64,000 nucleotides of DNA from Salinivirgaceae bacterium. GTDB taxonomy: Bacteria > Bacteroidota > Bacteroidia > Bacteroidales > SZUA-534. Under the pieces are notes generated by a model. The model saw only the letters and a list, made by a program, of their open reading frames with translations, was not told the origin of the DNA and made no database searches. The stretch lies in contig JAFXQB010000005.1 of assembly GCA_017527435.1 (NCBI GenBank), positions 1 to 64,000 on the forward strand. The letters run 5' to 3'. Shown piece by piece: positions 1 to 7,909 of the stretch. A program made the translations under genes and the position numbers. Each line of letters begins with the position of its first letter. Positions within the stretch are counted from its first letter, which is position 1.

Positions 1-483
1 AAACACGGGGCGGCCTTCGCGGTCGTTAACCTCGAAAAGCGTCTCGGCGCCTTTGGCTGCGCTGCCCACTCCCACAGCCTTGCCAACTGCGGGTGCGTAC
101 ATGGCGTATGGCACCGGATTTATTTTGGTCTGGCCGAGTTCGATGAACTTATCGCTGCCGGCAGGCTTCACCTCAACCTTCAATGTGATGTCGAGTGTGT
201 TCCAAGGCACTTTGGCAAAATCGCCTTCGGTTTTCTCGCCCGCGCCAATCATGACGCTGATGTTGCCATACTGGTTGGCTTTGGCTTTCTGTGTCTCAGC
301 GTACTGCGTTTTACCGCCGTTGAGCAGGCTGAACTTGAGCTCCACCTCGCTGTTTGTGATAAGATTTCCTTCGCCGTCGCGGATAACTGCCTGGTAGGCG
401 AAACTCTCTTGTGCTGTTGACTGCATTGCGGCGGCCACAATTAATGCCACGGCGATCAATGCCTTTGCAAATAAGTTTTTCAT
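1..483 (-). CDS. Secreted protein of unknown function, N-terminal part (runs off the left edge)
   Basis: An open frame begins at the ATG at 481-483 and stays open for 161 codons to the window edge, so only the N-terminus is seen. Residues 1-23 form a Sec signal peptide (MKNLFAKALIAVALIVAAAM, then QSTAQ) and the mature part starts ESFAYQAVIRDGEGNLITN. The order FxYQAVIRD, then a beta-rich stretch, then NPVPYAMYA is a pattern I know from many exported Bacteroidota proteins that carry collagen-like, tail-fibre-like or surface-repeat C-termini. The function is not known and the C-terminus that would tell is outside the window. Its upstream region holds an inverted repeat at 549-584. Confidence 0.75.
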   Translation of the reverse strand, partial: MKNLFAKALIAVALIVAAAMQSTAQESFAYQAVIRDGEGNLITNSEVELKFSLLNGGKTQYAETQKAKANQYGNISVMIGAGEKTEGDFAKVPWNTLDITLKVEVKPAGSDKFIELGQTKINPVPYAMYAPAVGKAVGVGSAAKGAETLFEVNDREGRPVF

Positions 484-548
484 AAAATAATTGTTAATTA
501 ACTTATGATTAATTGATATACAGCACAAAACTAAATAATTGTTTTCAG

Positions 549-584
549 TTTTATGCTATTTTTTATGCTTTTTTTAGCATAAAA
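549..584. repeat. 10-bp perfect inverted repeat upstream of the left-edge gene
   Basis: TTTTATGCTA at 549-558 is the exact reverse complement of TAGCATAAAA at 575-584. A further direct copy, TTTTATGCT, lies in the loop at 561-569. It is 66 bases or more upstream of the ATG at 483, in the expected promoter/operator zone. It has no G+C-rich stem, so an operator or an mRNA hairpin is more likely than a strong terminator. The role is inferred only. Confidence 0.4.
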
Positions 585-748
585 TTCTAGAAGTGTGATA
601 AATGAATAACAATGAAGGCCAGAAAGATGGCACCAATAATAGCCCGACGGCCTATATATCCTGATCAGATAAGCCCATCCAAAAAAAGAAAGCCACAAAG
701 CGGCAATATGATAAACGCCTACAAAGGGGGTAAGCGCAAATGTCAGTC

Positions 749-1585
749 CTAAAACTCAATGTTGTCAATCAAGCGCACCTTTCCGGCCCAAACGGCAATG
801 CAGGCAATGGCGTGGTGACCATCGAACTCGCTAATTGGCATAAGTGTGTCGAAATCAACAATCTGCACGTATTCAGTTTGAAGCAGACCGGTTGCGTCAA
901 TTGTTTTGGTAATCCACTCGCAGAGTTGGTCGGGCTTCATATCCTCCTTCATTGTGGTGGCTTCGAACAGTGTCTTGTGAATGGCCGGTGCGGCAGCACG
1001 ATGTTCGGGCGTAAGCAGCATATTGCGCGAGCTTTTGGCTAAACCGTCGTCTTCGCGAATAATGGGGCACGGCACAATCTGAACCTTCAGCCCAAGCTGC
1101 CGAACCATATTCTTGATTATTGCAACTTGCTGAAAATCTTTCATTCCGAAGAAAGCCTTATCGGGTTGCACAATATCGAACAGCTTGCTGACAACCTGCG
1201 CCACACCATTGAAATGACCGGGGCGGTGCTCGCCTTCCATCACCTTGTCGAGACCGTCGAAACTGAACACGCGGGTATCGGGCTCGGGGTACATCTCTTC
1301 AACCGACGGCGTGAAAACGGCATTGCAACCAACACTCTCAAGCAGGGCGCAATCTTTGTCAACGCAGCGCGGATAATTCTGAAGGTCGTTCTTGTCGTTG
1401 AACTGCGTGGGGTTGACAAAAACGCTCACAACCGTCACGTCGCACTCGCTCAGCGACCGCTGCACAAGCGACAGGTGCCCTTCGTGCAGAGCGCCCATTG
1501 TGGGCACAAAACCAATGGTTTTGCCGTTCGCGCGGCATTGTTTCAAGTAGTCGGCAAGGTCGGCTTTTTTACTAATAATGTGCAT
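749..1585 (-). CDS. panC: Pantothenate synthetase
   Basis: Condenses pantoate and beta-alanine with ATP to give pantothenate, a cytoplasmic step of CoA synthesis. The 278-aa product fits the family length. It has the nucleotidyltransferase signature FVPTMGALHEGHLSLV near residue 27, the HxGH-like HRPGHFNGVAQVV stretch, FGMKDFQQ and KSSRNMLL, all typical of PanC. I take the ATG at 1583-1585 (MHIISKKADL); the longer open frame to 1669 only adds residues without family similarity. It lies 71 bases downstream of the glycosyltransferase on the same strand and may be its own unit. CoaX, a later enzyme of the same pathway, is encoded at 23118-23837. Confidence 0.95.
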   Translation of the reverse strand: MHIISKKADLADYLKQCRANGKTIGFVPTMGALHEGHLSLVQRSLSECDVTVVSVFVNPTQFNDKNDLQNYPRCVDKDCALLESVGCNAVFTPSVEEMYPEPDTRVFSFDGLDKVMEGEHRPGHFNGVAQVVSKLFDIVQPDKAFFGMKDFQQVAIIKNMVRQLGLKVQIVPCPIIREDDGLAKSSRNMLLTPEHRAAAPAIHKTLFEATTMKEDMKPDQLCEWITKTIDATGLLQTEYVQIVDFDTLMPISEFDGHHAIACIAVWAGKVRLIDNIEF

Positions 1586-1656
1586 TTCGTTCTGTTTTAA
1601 AATCGGTGCAAAAGAAACAATAATATGTGGTCGGTGTGCAAAAAAATGCAGGTTTC

Positions 1657-2763
1657 TCACCCACCCCAAAGCCGCTCATACTGCTCGCGCAACTTCGGCT
1701 CGATAACGGCTTGCGTGTAGTTCGATTTTATGCGCTCGTAAACAAATTGGCTCAACCCATTGAAACTGCCGTCGGAAAGGATTTCAAGCACGCGGTCGGC
1801 ATAGGCTTGCGCCGATAATTCATTGACAATCAGGCGGTAGTTGCCGACAACGGTACGACTGAACCCTTGCGGACTCGAAATGGGCACCACACCGCAACTC
1901 ATTGATTCGGTAATGGAATTTGATTGCCCCTCGCGCGCAAGCGTTGACGGATAAATCAGGAAATGCTTGTCGAGCAGAATGTTACGAATGCCAATGCGAG
2001 CGTAGCCCGAAATGAACGTGTAGGTGCCAGGCTTGAGCGTCCGTTCCATTTGGCGAATCACCTCGCTCACGTAGCCGTGCTGTCCTTTTCCAATGATTGT
2101 CAGTGAGATATCGGTGTGTTTCTGCAAAATGGCAGCGGCCTCGACAATCAGTTTCACTTTTTTTTGCGGCTCAATGCGGCCGAAATAAATCAGATTAACC
2201 ACATTTTCAGGCTTTTGCGGCAATGCTGACGGCAGATAACTTGCCTCAACATAATTCGGGTAGTAGAAGATTGGCGTGTCGGAAATCGACTTCAAAAGCG
2301 GCTCATTCTCAACGCCTTGCGAGAAAATCACCCTCGCTTTGCGGACAATTCGCGCAAAGCATAACCGATAAATGGCCGAGCCTCTTTTGTGATACGCTTC
2401 TGCTCCGCCGCCGCGCATTTCGTATATAATCTTGTAACCCAGCAAGTTGGCGGCTTCAGTCAAAATGTATTCAAAAAAAATTGTCGGACCGTAAAAACCC
2501 GAAATGTGCACTATCGCTTTGCGCGAGCCGAACAAAAGCAAGCCCAGAAACGCGCCAACTCCGATTGCGGCACGGAACGGATAGGTTATCAGTTTTACAA
2601 ATTGCGAAGCCGTGAGTTTACACCGTAACTTTCTGATAATCCGCACTTTAAAACCAAATTGGTGCAGCATATCGACGGTGCGTTTGTTGCCCACCTCGCC
2701 ACCGCCGTAGTAGGGCTCAACGCCATTCGGCAGCGACCCGAAAAAGTAAACCGTCAGTGCCAT
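1657..2763 (-). CDS. Glycosyltransferase family 4 (GT-B fold)
   Basis: Probably transfers a sugar from a nucleotide donor to a lipid-linked or surface glycan. The 368-aa product has an N-terminal GT-B half with a glycine-rich YYGGGEVGNKRT motif and a C-terminal half with YFGRIEPQKKVKLIVEAA (start of the donor-binding domain) and an EGQSNSITESMSCGVVPI segment that stands in for the usual E-x7-E motif. I chose the ATG at 2761-2763; it overlaps the end of the upstream epimerase by 10 bases, suggesting coupled translation. Donor and acceptor cannot be told from sequence. It is the last gene of the nucleotide-sugar block that starts at 7787. Confidence 0.85.
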   Translation of the reverse strand: MALTVYFFGSLPNGVEPYYGGGEVGNKRTVDMLHQFGFKVRIIRKLRCKLTASQFVKLITYPFRAAIGVGAFLGLLLFGSRKAIVHISGFYGPTIFFEYILTEAANLLGYKIIYEMRGGGAEAYHKRGSAIYRLCFARIVRKARVIFSQGVENEPLLKSISDTPIFYYPNYVEASYLPSALPQKPENVVNLIYFGRIEPQKKVKLIVEAAAILQKHTDISLTIIGKGQHGYVSEVIRQMERTLKPGTYTFISGYARIGIRNILLDKHFLIYPSTLAREGQSNSITESMSCGVVPISSPQGFSRTVVGNYRLIVNELSAQAYADRVLEILSDGSFNGLSQFVYERIKSNYTQAVIEPKLREQYERLWGG

Positions 2764-3800
2764 AGTTCCGAAGTTAAACCGGTTTGGCTGTTGTACCACT
2801 TGAACCACTCGGCAAACCGCTTAACACCTTCTGCCACAGACGTTTTCGGACGGAATCCAAAGTCGCGCTCAAAGGCCGACGAATCGGCGAAAGTCTGATA
2901 AAGGTCGCCAGGCTGCATCGGCAGCATCTGCTTTTCGGCTTTGTACCCAAGCGCGTCCTCGAGCAACGCAATGAAATCGGACAGCCGCACGGGCGACGAG
3001 CAACCAACGTTGTAAACCTTATGTCGGCGGCCATCAGCCTGTGATTCAGGCAGTTTGGTAAGCACCAGCATCAGGCTGTCGATAATGTCATCGATATAAG
3101 TGAAGTCGCGCAAAAGGTCGCCGCCGTTGAAAACGCGGATTGGCTCACCGCTGCTGATTGCGCGTGCAAAGAGCATTGGGGCCATATCGGCGCGGCCCCA
3201 CGGGCCGTAGACCGTGAAAAAACGCAGCCCTGTGGCGGGTATGCCGTAGAGCGAAGAGTAGCAACTCGCCATCAACTCGTTGGCGCGCTTGGTGGCGGCG
3301 TAAAGATTGACGGGGTTGTCGGTGCGGTCGGTTTCTGCAAACGGCACCTTGGTGTTGCTGCCGTAAACACTGCTCGACGACGCGTAAATCAAATGCTTGA
3401 TTTGGCTGTGGCGGCAACATTCAAGAACGTTGGTAAAACCAACTATATTACTGTCAATGAACGAGAAAGGCTCGTTAATTGAGAATCGCATTCCTGCCTG
3501 CGCGGCCAGATTGACAACCACATCGAACCGCCCGCGCTCAAAAACTTGCGGCAGCCGCTCGCGGTCTTCAATATTCAGTTTTATAAATTCAAATTGCTGA
3601 TATACAGCACTTTTAACGGGCTGTCCGCCATCGATTTTGCTGATATCGATACCTAACTCGGACAACCGCGCATTTTTCAGATTGACAGTGTAATAACTGT
3701 TCAGATTGTCGATACCCGTAACCGTGTGCCCAGCCTCGAGCAAGCGGCGGGCAAGGTGAAACCCGATAAATCCAGCGGCGCCTGTTACGAGTACGTTCAT
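2754..3800 (-). CDS. UDP-glucuronate 4-epimerase-like NAD-dependent epimerase
   Basis: A 348-aa extended short-chain dehydrogenase. It shows the NAD-binding TGAAGFIG motif at the N-terminus, then IDNLNSYYTVNLKNARL, which is characteristic of UDP-glucuronate 4-epimerases, the catalytic serine segment YASSSSVYG and the YAATK (YxxxK) motif. It should interconvert UDP-GlcA and UDP-GalA. That fits the neighbour just upstream, UDP-glucose dehydrogenase, which makes UDP-GlcA. The start at 3798-3800 shares one base with the stop of that gene (TGATG), so translation is probably coupled. A related 4-epimerase specificity cannot be excluded. Confidence 0.88.
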   Translation of the reverse strand: MNVLVTGAAGFIGFHLARRLLEAGHTVTGIDNLNSYYTVNLKNARLSELGIDISKIDGGQPVKSAVYQQFEFIKLNIEDRERLPQVFERGRFDVVVNLAAQAGMRFSINEPFSFIDSNIVGFTNVLECCRHSQIKHLIYASSSSVYGSNTKVPFAETDRTDNPVNLYAATKRANELMASCYSSLYGIPATGLRFFTVYGPWGRADMAPMLFARAISSGEPIRVFNGGDLLRDFTYIDDIIDSLMLVLTKLPESQADGRRHKVYNVGCSSPVRLSDFIALLEDALGYKAEKQMLPMQPGDLYQTFADSSAFERDFGFRPKTSVAEGVKRFAEWFKWYNSQTGLTSELWH

Positions 3801-5110
3801 CAGCCTATCTTGCAATATTCAAATCCCGACTCGGCAAGTTCGGCGGCATCGTAAATGTTACGGCCGTCAATCACCAGTTTGTTGCGCATAGAGCGCGCCA
3901 GCACTTCCCAACTCGGCATTCGGAACGTCTTCCACTCGGTCACCAGAATGAGCGCGTCGGCATCGACGGTGGCGTCGTACATATCCTTTCCGTAGCGCAC
4001 CTTGTCGCCTACGCGGCGGCGGCACTCGTCCATCGCCACAGGGTCGAAAACCTTGACGGTGCAGCCCGCCTCAACCAGTTTGTTGATAAGCACCAAGGCG
4101 GGTGCCTCGCGCATATCGTCGGTTTCGGGCTTGAAGGCTAATCCCCACAGAGCCACGGTTTTACCTTTCAGATTTCCGCCGAAACGCTTGTTGAGTTTGT
4201 CGAAAAGAATGGCTTTCTGCCGCTCGTTCACTTCCTCAACGGCCTTGAGCACGCGCATCTGATAGCCGTTTTGTTCGGCGGTCTTTATCAATGCCTTGAC
4301 ATCCTTCGGGAAGCAACTGCCACCGTAGCCGCAGCCAGGGTAAAGGAATTTGCGGCCAATGCGGGTGTCGCTGCCAATGCCCTTGCGCACCATATTCACG
4401 TCGGCGCCAACAAGTTCGCACAAGTTGGCAATGTCGTTCATAAACGATATGCGGGTGGCCAGCATCGAGTTGGCGGCGTATTTTATCATCTCGGCCGACG
4501 GAATGTCGGTGAAAATCATTCGCTCGCTGTTGAGCATAAACGGCTTGTAGAGTCGCGCCATAATCTTCTGCGCGCGTGGGCTGTCGGTGCCCACCACCAC
4601 GCGGTCGGGACCCATAAAGTCCTTGATTGCGGCGCCCTCTTTCAGGAATTCGGGGTTCGAAGCCACATCGAAATCGACCTGCACACCGCGCTTGTCCAGT
4701 TCCTGCTGAATGGCCGCTTTCACCTTCTGCGCCGTGCCCACAGGCACTGTCGATTTGGTCACCAGAATGGTGTATTTGCTGATATTCTGCCCGAAGGTGC
4801 GAGCCACTGCCAGAACATATTGCAGGTCGGCGCTGCCGTCCTCGTCGGGCGGTGTGCCCACGGCCGAGAAAACCACCTCAACATTGTCGAGACAGGTGCG
4901 AAGGTCGGTTGTGAAATGCAGACGACCAGCCGCCACGTTGCGCAGCAGCATCTCGTCGAGACCAGGCTCGTAGATTGGAATCTCGCCTTGCTTCAGCCGC
5001 TCAATTTTAGCGCTATCGATATCGACGCAAGTCACATCAATGCCCATTTCGGCAAAGCAAACGCCTGACACCAGCCCGACGTATCCAGTTCCTACAATCG
5101 CAATGTTCAT
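3800..5110 (-). CDS. ugd: UDP-glucose 6-dehydrogenase
   Basis: Oxidises UDP-glucose twice with NAD to UDP-glucuronate. The 436-aa protein begins with the Rossmann motif GTGYVGLVSGVCFAE, carries STVPVGTA and SNPEFLKEGAA in the middle, and has the catalytic cysteine in GYGGSCFPKD near residue 265. The C-terminal UDP-binding domain (GLAFKPETDDMREAPAL) is complete. The ATG at 5108-5110 gives the expected N-terminus. It overlaps the following epimerase by one base. The 115-base gap to fcl upstream holds a short tandem repeat. Confidence 0.96.
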   Translation of the reverse strand: MNIAIVGTGYVGLVSGVCFAEMGIDVTCVDIDSAKIERLKQGEIPIYEPGLDEMLLRNVAAGRLHFTTDLRTCLDNVEVVFSAVGTPPDEDGSADLQYVLAVARTFGQNISKYTILVTKSTVPVGTAQKVKAAIQQELDKRGVQVDFDVASNPEFLKEGAAIKDFMGPDRVVVGTDSPRAQKIMARLYKPFMLNSERMIFTDIPSAEMIKYAANSMLATRISFMNDIANLCELVGADVNMVRKGIGSDTRIGRKFLYPGCGYGGSCFPKDVKALIKTAEQNGYQMRVLKAVEEVNERQKAILFDKLNKRFGGNLKGKTVALWGLAFKPETDDMREAPALVLINKLVEAGCTVKVFDPVAMDECRRRVGDKVRYGKDMYDATVDADALILVTEWKTFRMPSWEVLARSMRNKLVIDGRNIYDAAELAESGFEYCKIG

Positions 5111-5185
5111 ATTTTTCTATTTAATTTGTTTTGTATCAGTTATTTTCGTTACGAAGGTTTAGTGCTTCACTGTTGAGTTTCCTCA

Positions 5186-5221
5186 CTTTCTCAACCATCT
5201 CAACTTTCTCAACCCTCTCAA
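5186..5221. repeat. 18-bp tandem repeat, two copies
   Basis: CTTTCTCAACCATCTCAA (5186-5203) is followed directly by CTTTCTCAACCCTCTCAA (5204-5221), one mismatch. It lies between fcl and ugd. It has no stem structure and looks like simple sequence expansion in a spacer. Confidence 0.6.
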
Positions 5222-5225
5222 CCTT

Positions 5226-6167
5226 TCACCTCTCTGCCCGCATCGGGTTATTCAGAAAATCGTCGTATGACAAACGGATACCGTCCTCGAGTTCGGTTTT
5301 GTAGCGCCAGCCAAGTTTTTCGGCTTTCGACACATCTAGCAGTTTGCGCGGCGTGCCGTTGGGGCGCGTGGTGTCCCATTTTATCTCGCCAGTGTAGCCC
5401 ACAACTTTTGCCACAAGTTCGGTCAACTGTTTTATTGTCAATTCTTTGCCCGTTCCCGCATTGACAGTCTCATTGCCGCTGTAGTTGTTCATCAGGAAGA
5501 CGCACAGGTTGGCAAGGTCGTCAACGTAAAGGAACTCACGCAGCGGACTGCCGTCGCCCCAGCAGGTTACCGACGCCGCACCCGACACTTTTGCCTCGTG
5601 GAAGCGCCGAATCAGCGCGGGCAGCACGTGGCTGTGCTCGGGGTGGTAGTTGTCGTTGGGCCCGTAAAGGTTGGTCGGCATCACGCTGATATAGTCGGTG
5701 CCGTATTGGCGGTTCAGGAACTCGCAGTATTTCAGTCCCGAAATCTTCGCTAAAGCATACGCCTCGTTGGTTTTCTCAAGTTCCGAAGTCAGCAGGCACG
5801 ATTCCTTCATCGGCTGCGGCGCCATTCGCGGATAAATGCACGACGAACCCAGAAACTCAAGTTTCTTGCAACCGTTCTGCCAGGCAGCGTGTATCACGTT
5901 CACTTCCAGTATCATATTCTGATACATAAAATCGGCCAGCGCACTTTGGTTGGCCACAATGCCGCCCACTTTCGCCGCCGCCAGAAAAACATATTCGGGT
6001 TTCTCGGCCGCGAAAAACGCCTCAACATCCGCCTGACGGCAAAGGTCGAGTTCCTTATGGGTGCGGGTGATTATATTGGTGTAGCCCTGCCGCTGCAACT
6101 CGCGCACAATGGCCGAACCCACCATTCCGCGGTGGCCTGCTACGTAGATTTTTGATTCTTTTTCCAT
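5226..6167 (-). CDS. fcl: GDP-L-fucose synthase
   Basis: Epimerises and reduces GDP-4-keto-6-deoxymannose to GDP-L-fucose with NADPH, following Gmd. The 313-aa product has the GHRGMVGSAIVREL nucleotide-binding loop, GSSCIYP with the catalytic serine, YALAK (YxxxK) and NLYGPNDNYHPEHSHVLPALIRR, a stretch typical of Fcl/WcaG. The start is the ATG at 6165-6167. It belongs to the same minus-strand block as gmd but is separated from it by the 441-base GxxExxY gene, whose flanking repeat reaches into the fcl leader. Confidence 0.96.
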   Translation of the reverse strand: MEKESKIYVAGHRGMVGSAIVRELQRQGYTNIITRTHKELDLCRQADVEAFFAAEKPEYVFLAAAKVGGIVANQSALADFMYQNMILEVNVIHAAWQNGCKKLEFLGSSCIYPRMAPQPMKESCLLTSELEKTNEAYALAKISGLKYCEFLNRQYGTDYISVMPTNLYGPNDNYHPEHSHVLPALIRRFHEAKVSGAASVTCWGDGSPLREFLYVDDLANLCVFLMNNYSGNETVNAGTGKELTIKQLTELVAKVVGYTGEIKWDTTRPNGTPRKLLDVSKAEKLGWRYKTELEDGIRLSYDDFLNNPMRAER

Positions 6168-6184
6168 ATTTTGATTTGTTTTTG

Positions 6185-6213
6185 TTTCTAACCGATTTTA
6201 CCCGATTTAATCC
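6185..6213. repeat. Left inverted repeat of the GxxExxY cassette
   Basis: This end begins TTTCTAACCGATTTTACCCG and continues GATTTAATCCGA. Compared with the reverse complement of 6665-6695 it matches at 25 of about 29 positions, counted by hand. It lies immediately after the stop of the GxxExxY gene and inside the leader of fcl. Confidence 0.7.
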
Positions 6214-6222
6214 GAAATAATT

Positions 6223-6663
6223 CTAGTACAACCATTTAGGAACATCACCTTTATATTGAAAATTCCGTACTTTTTCAAATCCTATTCCTATAACAAGTTC
6301 GTCAACATTAAAATTAATCAGATAGCCTAATGGTTTATTTGCCAAATGAAGATAATTGCTCAATTGCTTGTAATGGGTAGTTTCAAAGGTGGTAATCGAT
6401 TTTAATTCAAGGATTAAAATGTCTTCTACCAAAACATCTATACGAAAACCCAAGCCTAAATCTTCGCCACAGTATGTGACATTTATTGGAACTTCACTTT
6501 CAGCCTTTATGTTTTGCTTTTTCAATTCAATCAATAAAGCCTTTTTATATACCGATTCCAAAAGCCCAGGTCCTAATTTAGAATGCACTTTCATAGCGCA
6601 CCCTATCACTTTATATGCCAGGGTATCTTTTTTACTATTGGTATATTCTTCCAACAATTCCAT
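6223..6663 (-). CDS. GxxExxY family protein (PD-(D/E)xK nuclease-like)
   Basis: A 146-aa protein with the family signature G33-x-x-E36-x-x-Y39 inside GPGLLESVY, preceded by a helix (IGCAMKVHSKL). The core of a PD-(D/E)xK fold follows: D76 in GFRIDVLV and E86-L-K88 in ILELKS. Members are widespread and multicopy in Bacteroidota, often beside surface-polysaccharide genes. No biochemical role is established that I know of; nuclease activity is inferred from the fold only. The gene is more AT-rich than its neighbours: the 60-base line at 6481 has 17 G+C, against 37 in the line at 4021 in ugd. It is bracketed by inverted repeats that touch the gmd stop codon on one side and its own start codon region on the same end. 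This suggests a self-contained insert. Confidence 0.85.
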   Translation of the reverse strand: MELLEEYTNSKKDTLAYKVIGCAMKVHSKLGPGLLESVYKKALLIELKKQNIKAESEVPINVTYCGEDLGLGFRIDVLVEDILILELKSITTFETTHYKQLSNYLHLANKPLGYLINFNVDELVIGIGFEKVRNFQYKGDVPKWLY

Positions 6664-6664
6664 A

Positions 6665-6697
6665 TCGGATAAAATCGGATTGAATCGGTTAGATTTT
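6665..6697. repeat. Right inverted repeat of the GxxExxY cassette
   Basis: Read on the minus strand it runs AAAATCTAACCGATTCAATC then CGATTTTATCCGA. It overlaps the gmd stop codon (6696-6698) and ends two bases before the ATG of the GxxExxY gene. It is the inverted partner of 6185-6213. A third copy lies at 48090-48115. Confidence 0.7.
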
Positions 6698-7787
6698 ATA
6701 ATTCCATATTCGCCTTCAAATGAATCTTCTTCACAAACTTCATATCGTGCTCAACCATAATCTTCACCAGGTCTTCGAAACTTGTCTTGCGCGGGTTCCA
6801 GCCGAGTTTTGTTTTGGCTTTGGTGGGGTCGCCAAGTAGTTGATCAACTTCGGCGGGACGGAAATATTTCGGGTCCACCTCAACCAGAATCTTGCCTGTG
6901 GCAGTGTCAATGCCCTTCTCGTTCACGCCCTCACCTTCCCAGCGCAGATTGACGCCCAAAGTCTTGAAAGCCAGCGTGCAGAAGTCACGGACGGTGTGAT
7001 ACTCGCCAGTGGCAATCACAAAATCGTCGGGCTTTTCCTGCTGCAGAATCAGCCACATACACTCAACGTAATCTTTGGCGTAGCCCCAGTCGCGCAGTGA
7101 GTTCAGGTTGCCCAGATAGAGTTTGTCCTGATAGCCCTGCACAATGCGTGCGGCGGCCAGTGTAATCTTGCGGGTTACGAACGTCTCGCCACGGCGCTCA
7201 CTCTCGTGGTTGAACAGAATGCCGTTGCAGGCGTACATTCCGTACGACTCGCGGTAGTTCTTCGTAATCCAGAATCCGTACTGCTTTGCAACACCGTACG
7301 GGCTGCGCGGATAGAACGGCGTTGTCTCTTTCTGCGGCACTTCCTGCACCAAGCCGAACAGTTCCGACGTCGAAGCCTGATAGATTTTGCATTTCTTCTC
7401 AAGACCGAGAATGCGCACAGCCTCAAGCAGGCGCAACGTGCCGACAGCATCGGCCTCGGCGGTATATTCAGGCACGTCGAACGACACCTTCACGTGGCTC
7501 TGCGCGGCCAGATTGTAGATTTCATCGGGTTGCACAAGTTGGATAATGCGGATAAGCGAACTCGAGTCGGTCATATCGCCATAGTGCAGATTGATAAGGC
7601 GTTTCTGCTTCATATCGCGCACCCACTCATCGAGATAAAGATGTTCGATGCGGCCTGTGTTGAACGATGATGAACGGCGCATAATGCCGTGAACCTCATA
7701 ATCTTTTTCCAAAAGAAACTCTGCCAGGAACGAACCATCCTGACCTGTTATGCCTGTGATTAACGCTATTTTTTTGCTCATAATCAT
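6696..7787 (-). CDS. gmd: GDP-mannose 4,6-dehydratase
   Basis: Converts GDP-D-mannose to GDP-4-keto-6-deoxymannose, the first step to GDP-fucose. The 363-aa product has [15 protein letters not shown] at the NAD site, [15 protein letters not shown], the QASTSELFG catalytic serine/threonine-glutamate segment and YGVAK (YxxxK). Two in-frame ATGs are close together, 7787 and 7781 (MIMSKK); the second would also give a normal N-terminus. It is the first gene of the minus-strand polysaccharide block. Two terminator-like hairpins lie between it and the upstream ppiD-like gene. The enzymes that make GDP-mannose are not in the window. Confidence 0.96.
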   Translation of the reverse strand: MIMSKKIALITGITGQDGSFLAEFLLEKDYEVHGIMRRSSSFNTGRIEHLYLDEWVRDMKQKRLINLHYGDMTDSSSLIRIIQLVQPDEIYNLAAQSHVKVSFDVPEYTAEADAVGTLRLLEAVRILGLEKKCKIYQASTSELFGLVQEVPQKETTPFYPRSPYGVAKQYGFWITKNYRESYGMYACNGILFNHESERRGETFVTRKITLAAARIVQGYQDKLYLGNLNSLRDWGYAKDYVECMWLILQQEKPDDFVIATGEYHTVRDFCTLAFKTLGVNLRWEGEGVNEKGIDTATGKILVEVDPKYFRPAEVDQLLGDPTKAKTKLGWNPRKTSFEDLVKIMVEHDMKFVKKIHLKANMEL

Positions 7788-7806
7788 ACTGTTTTAGTCA
7801 TTGCCT

Positions 7807-7838
7807 AAAAAACGCCACCGAACACTGCGCGGGGCGTT
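7807..7838 (-). terminator. Terminator-like hairpin 20 bases before gmd
   Basis: On the minus strand AACGCC (7833-7838) pairs with GGCGTT (7811-7816) around a 16-base loop and is followed by a T run (7807-7812). Lying between a complete upstream terminator and the gmd start, it may be a second stop for read-through or a leader attenuator of the polysaccharide block. Confidence 0.45.
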
Positions 7839-7858
7839 CGAAAATGAATTTTAAAGAA

Positions 7859-7889
7859 ACAAAAAAGGTTGGACAATGCCCAACCTTTT
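7859..7889 (-). terminator. Rho-independent terminator of the ppiD-like gene
   Basis: AAAAGGTTGG (7863-7872) is complementary to CCAACCTTTT (7880-7889). Read on the minus strand, the stem is followed by a T-rich tract, 21 bases after the stop codon of the peptidyl-prolyl isomerase gene. Confidence 0.8.
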
Positions 7890-7909
7890 ATGGTGATTTT
7901 AATTATCTG

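Noticed and set aside
4271..5068. Long plus-strand open frame of 265 codons opposite UDP-glucose dehydrogenase
   Set aside because: It is the antisense shadow of ugd. Its translation has no family features, whereas ugd is complete and clear.
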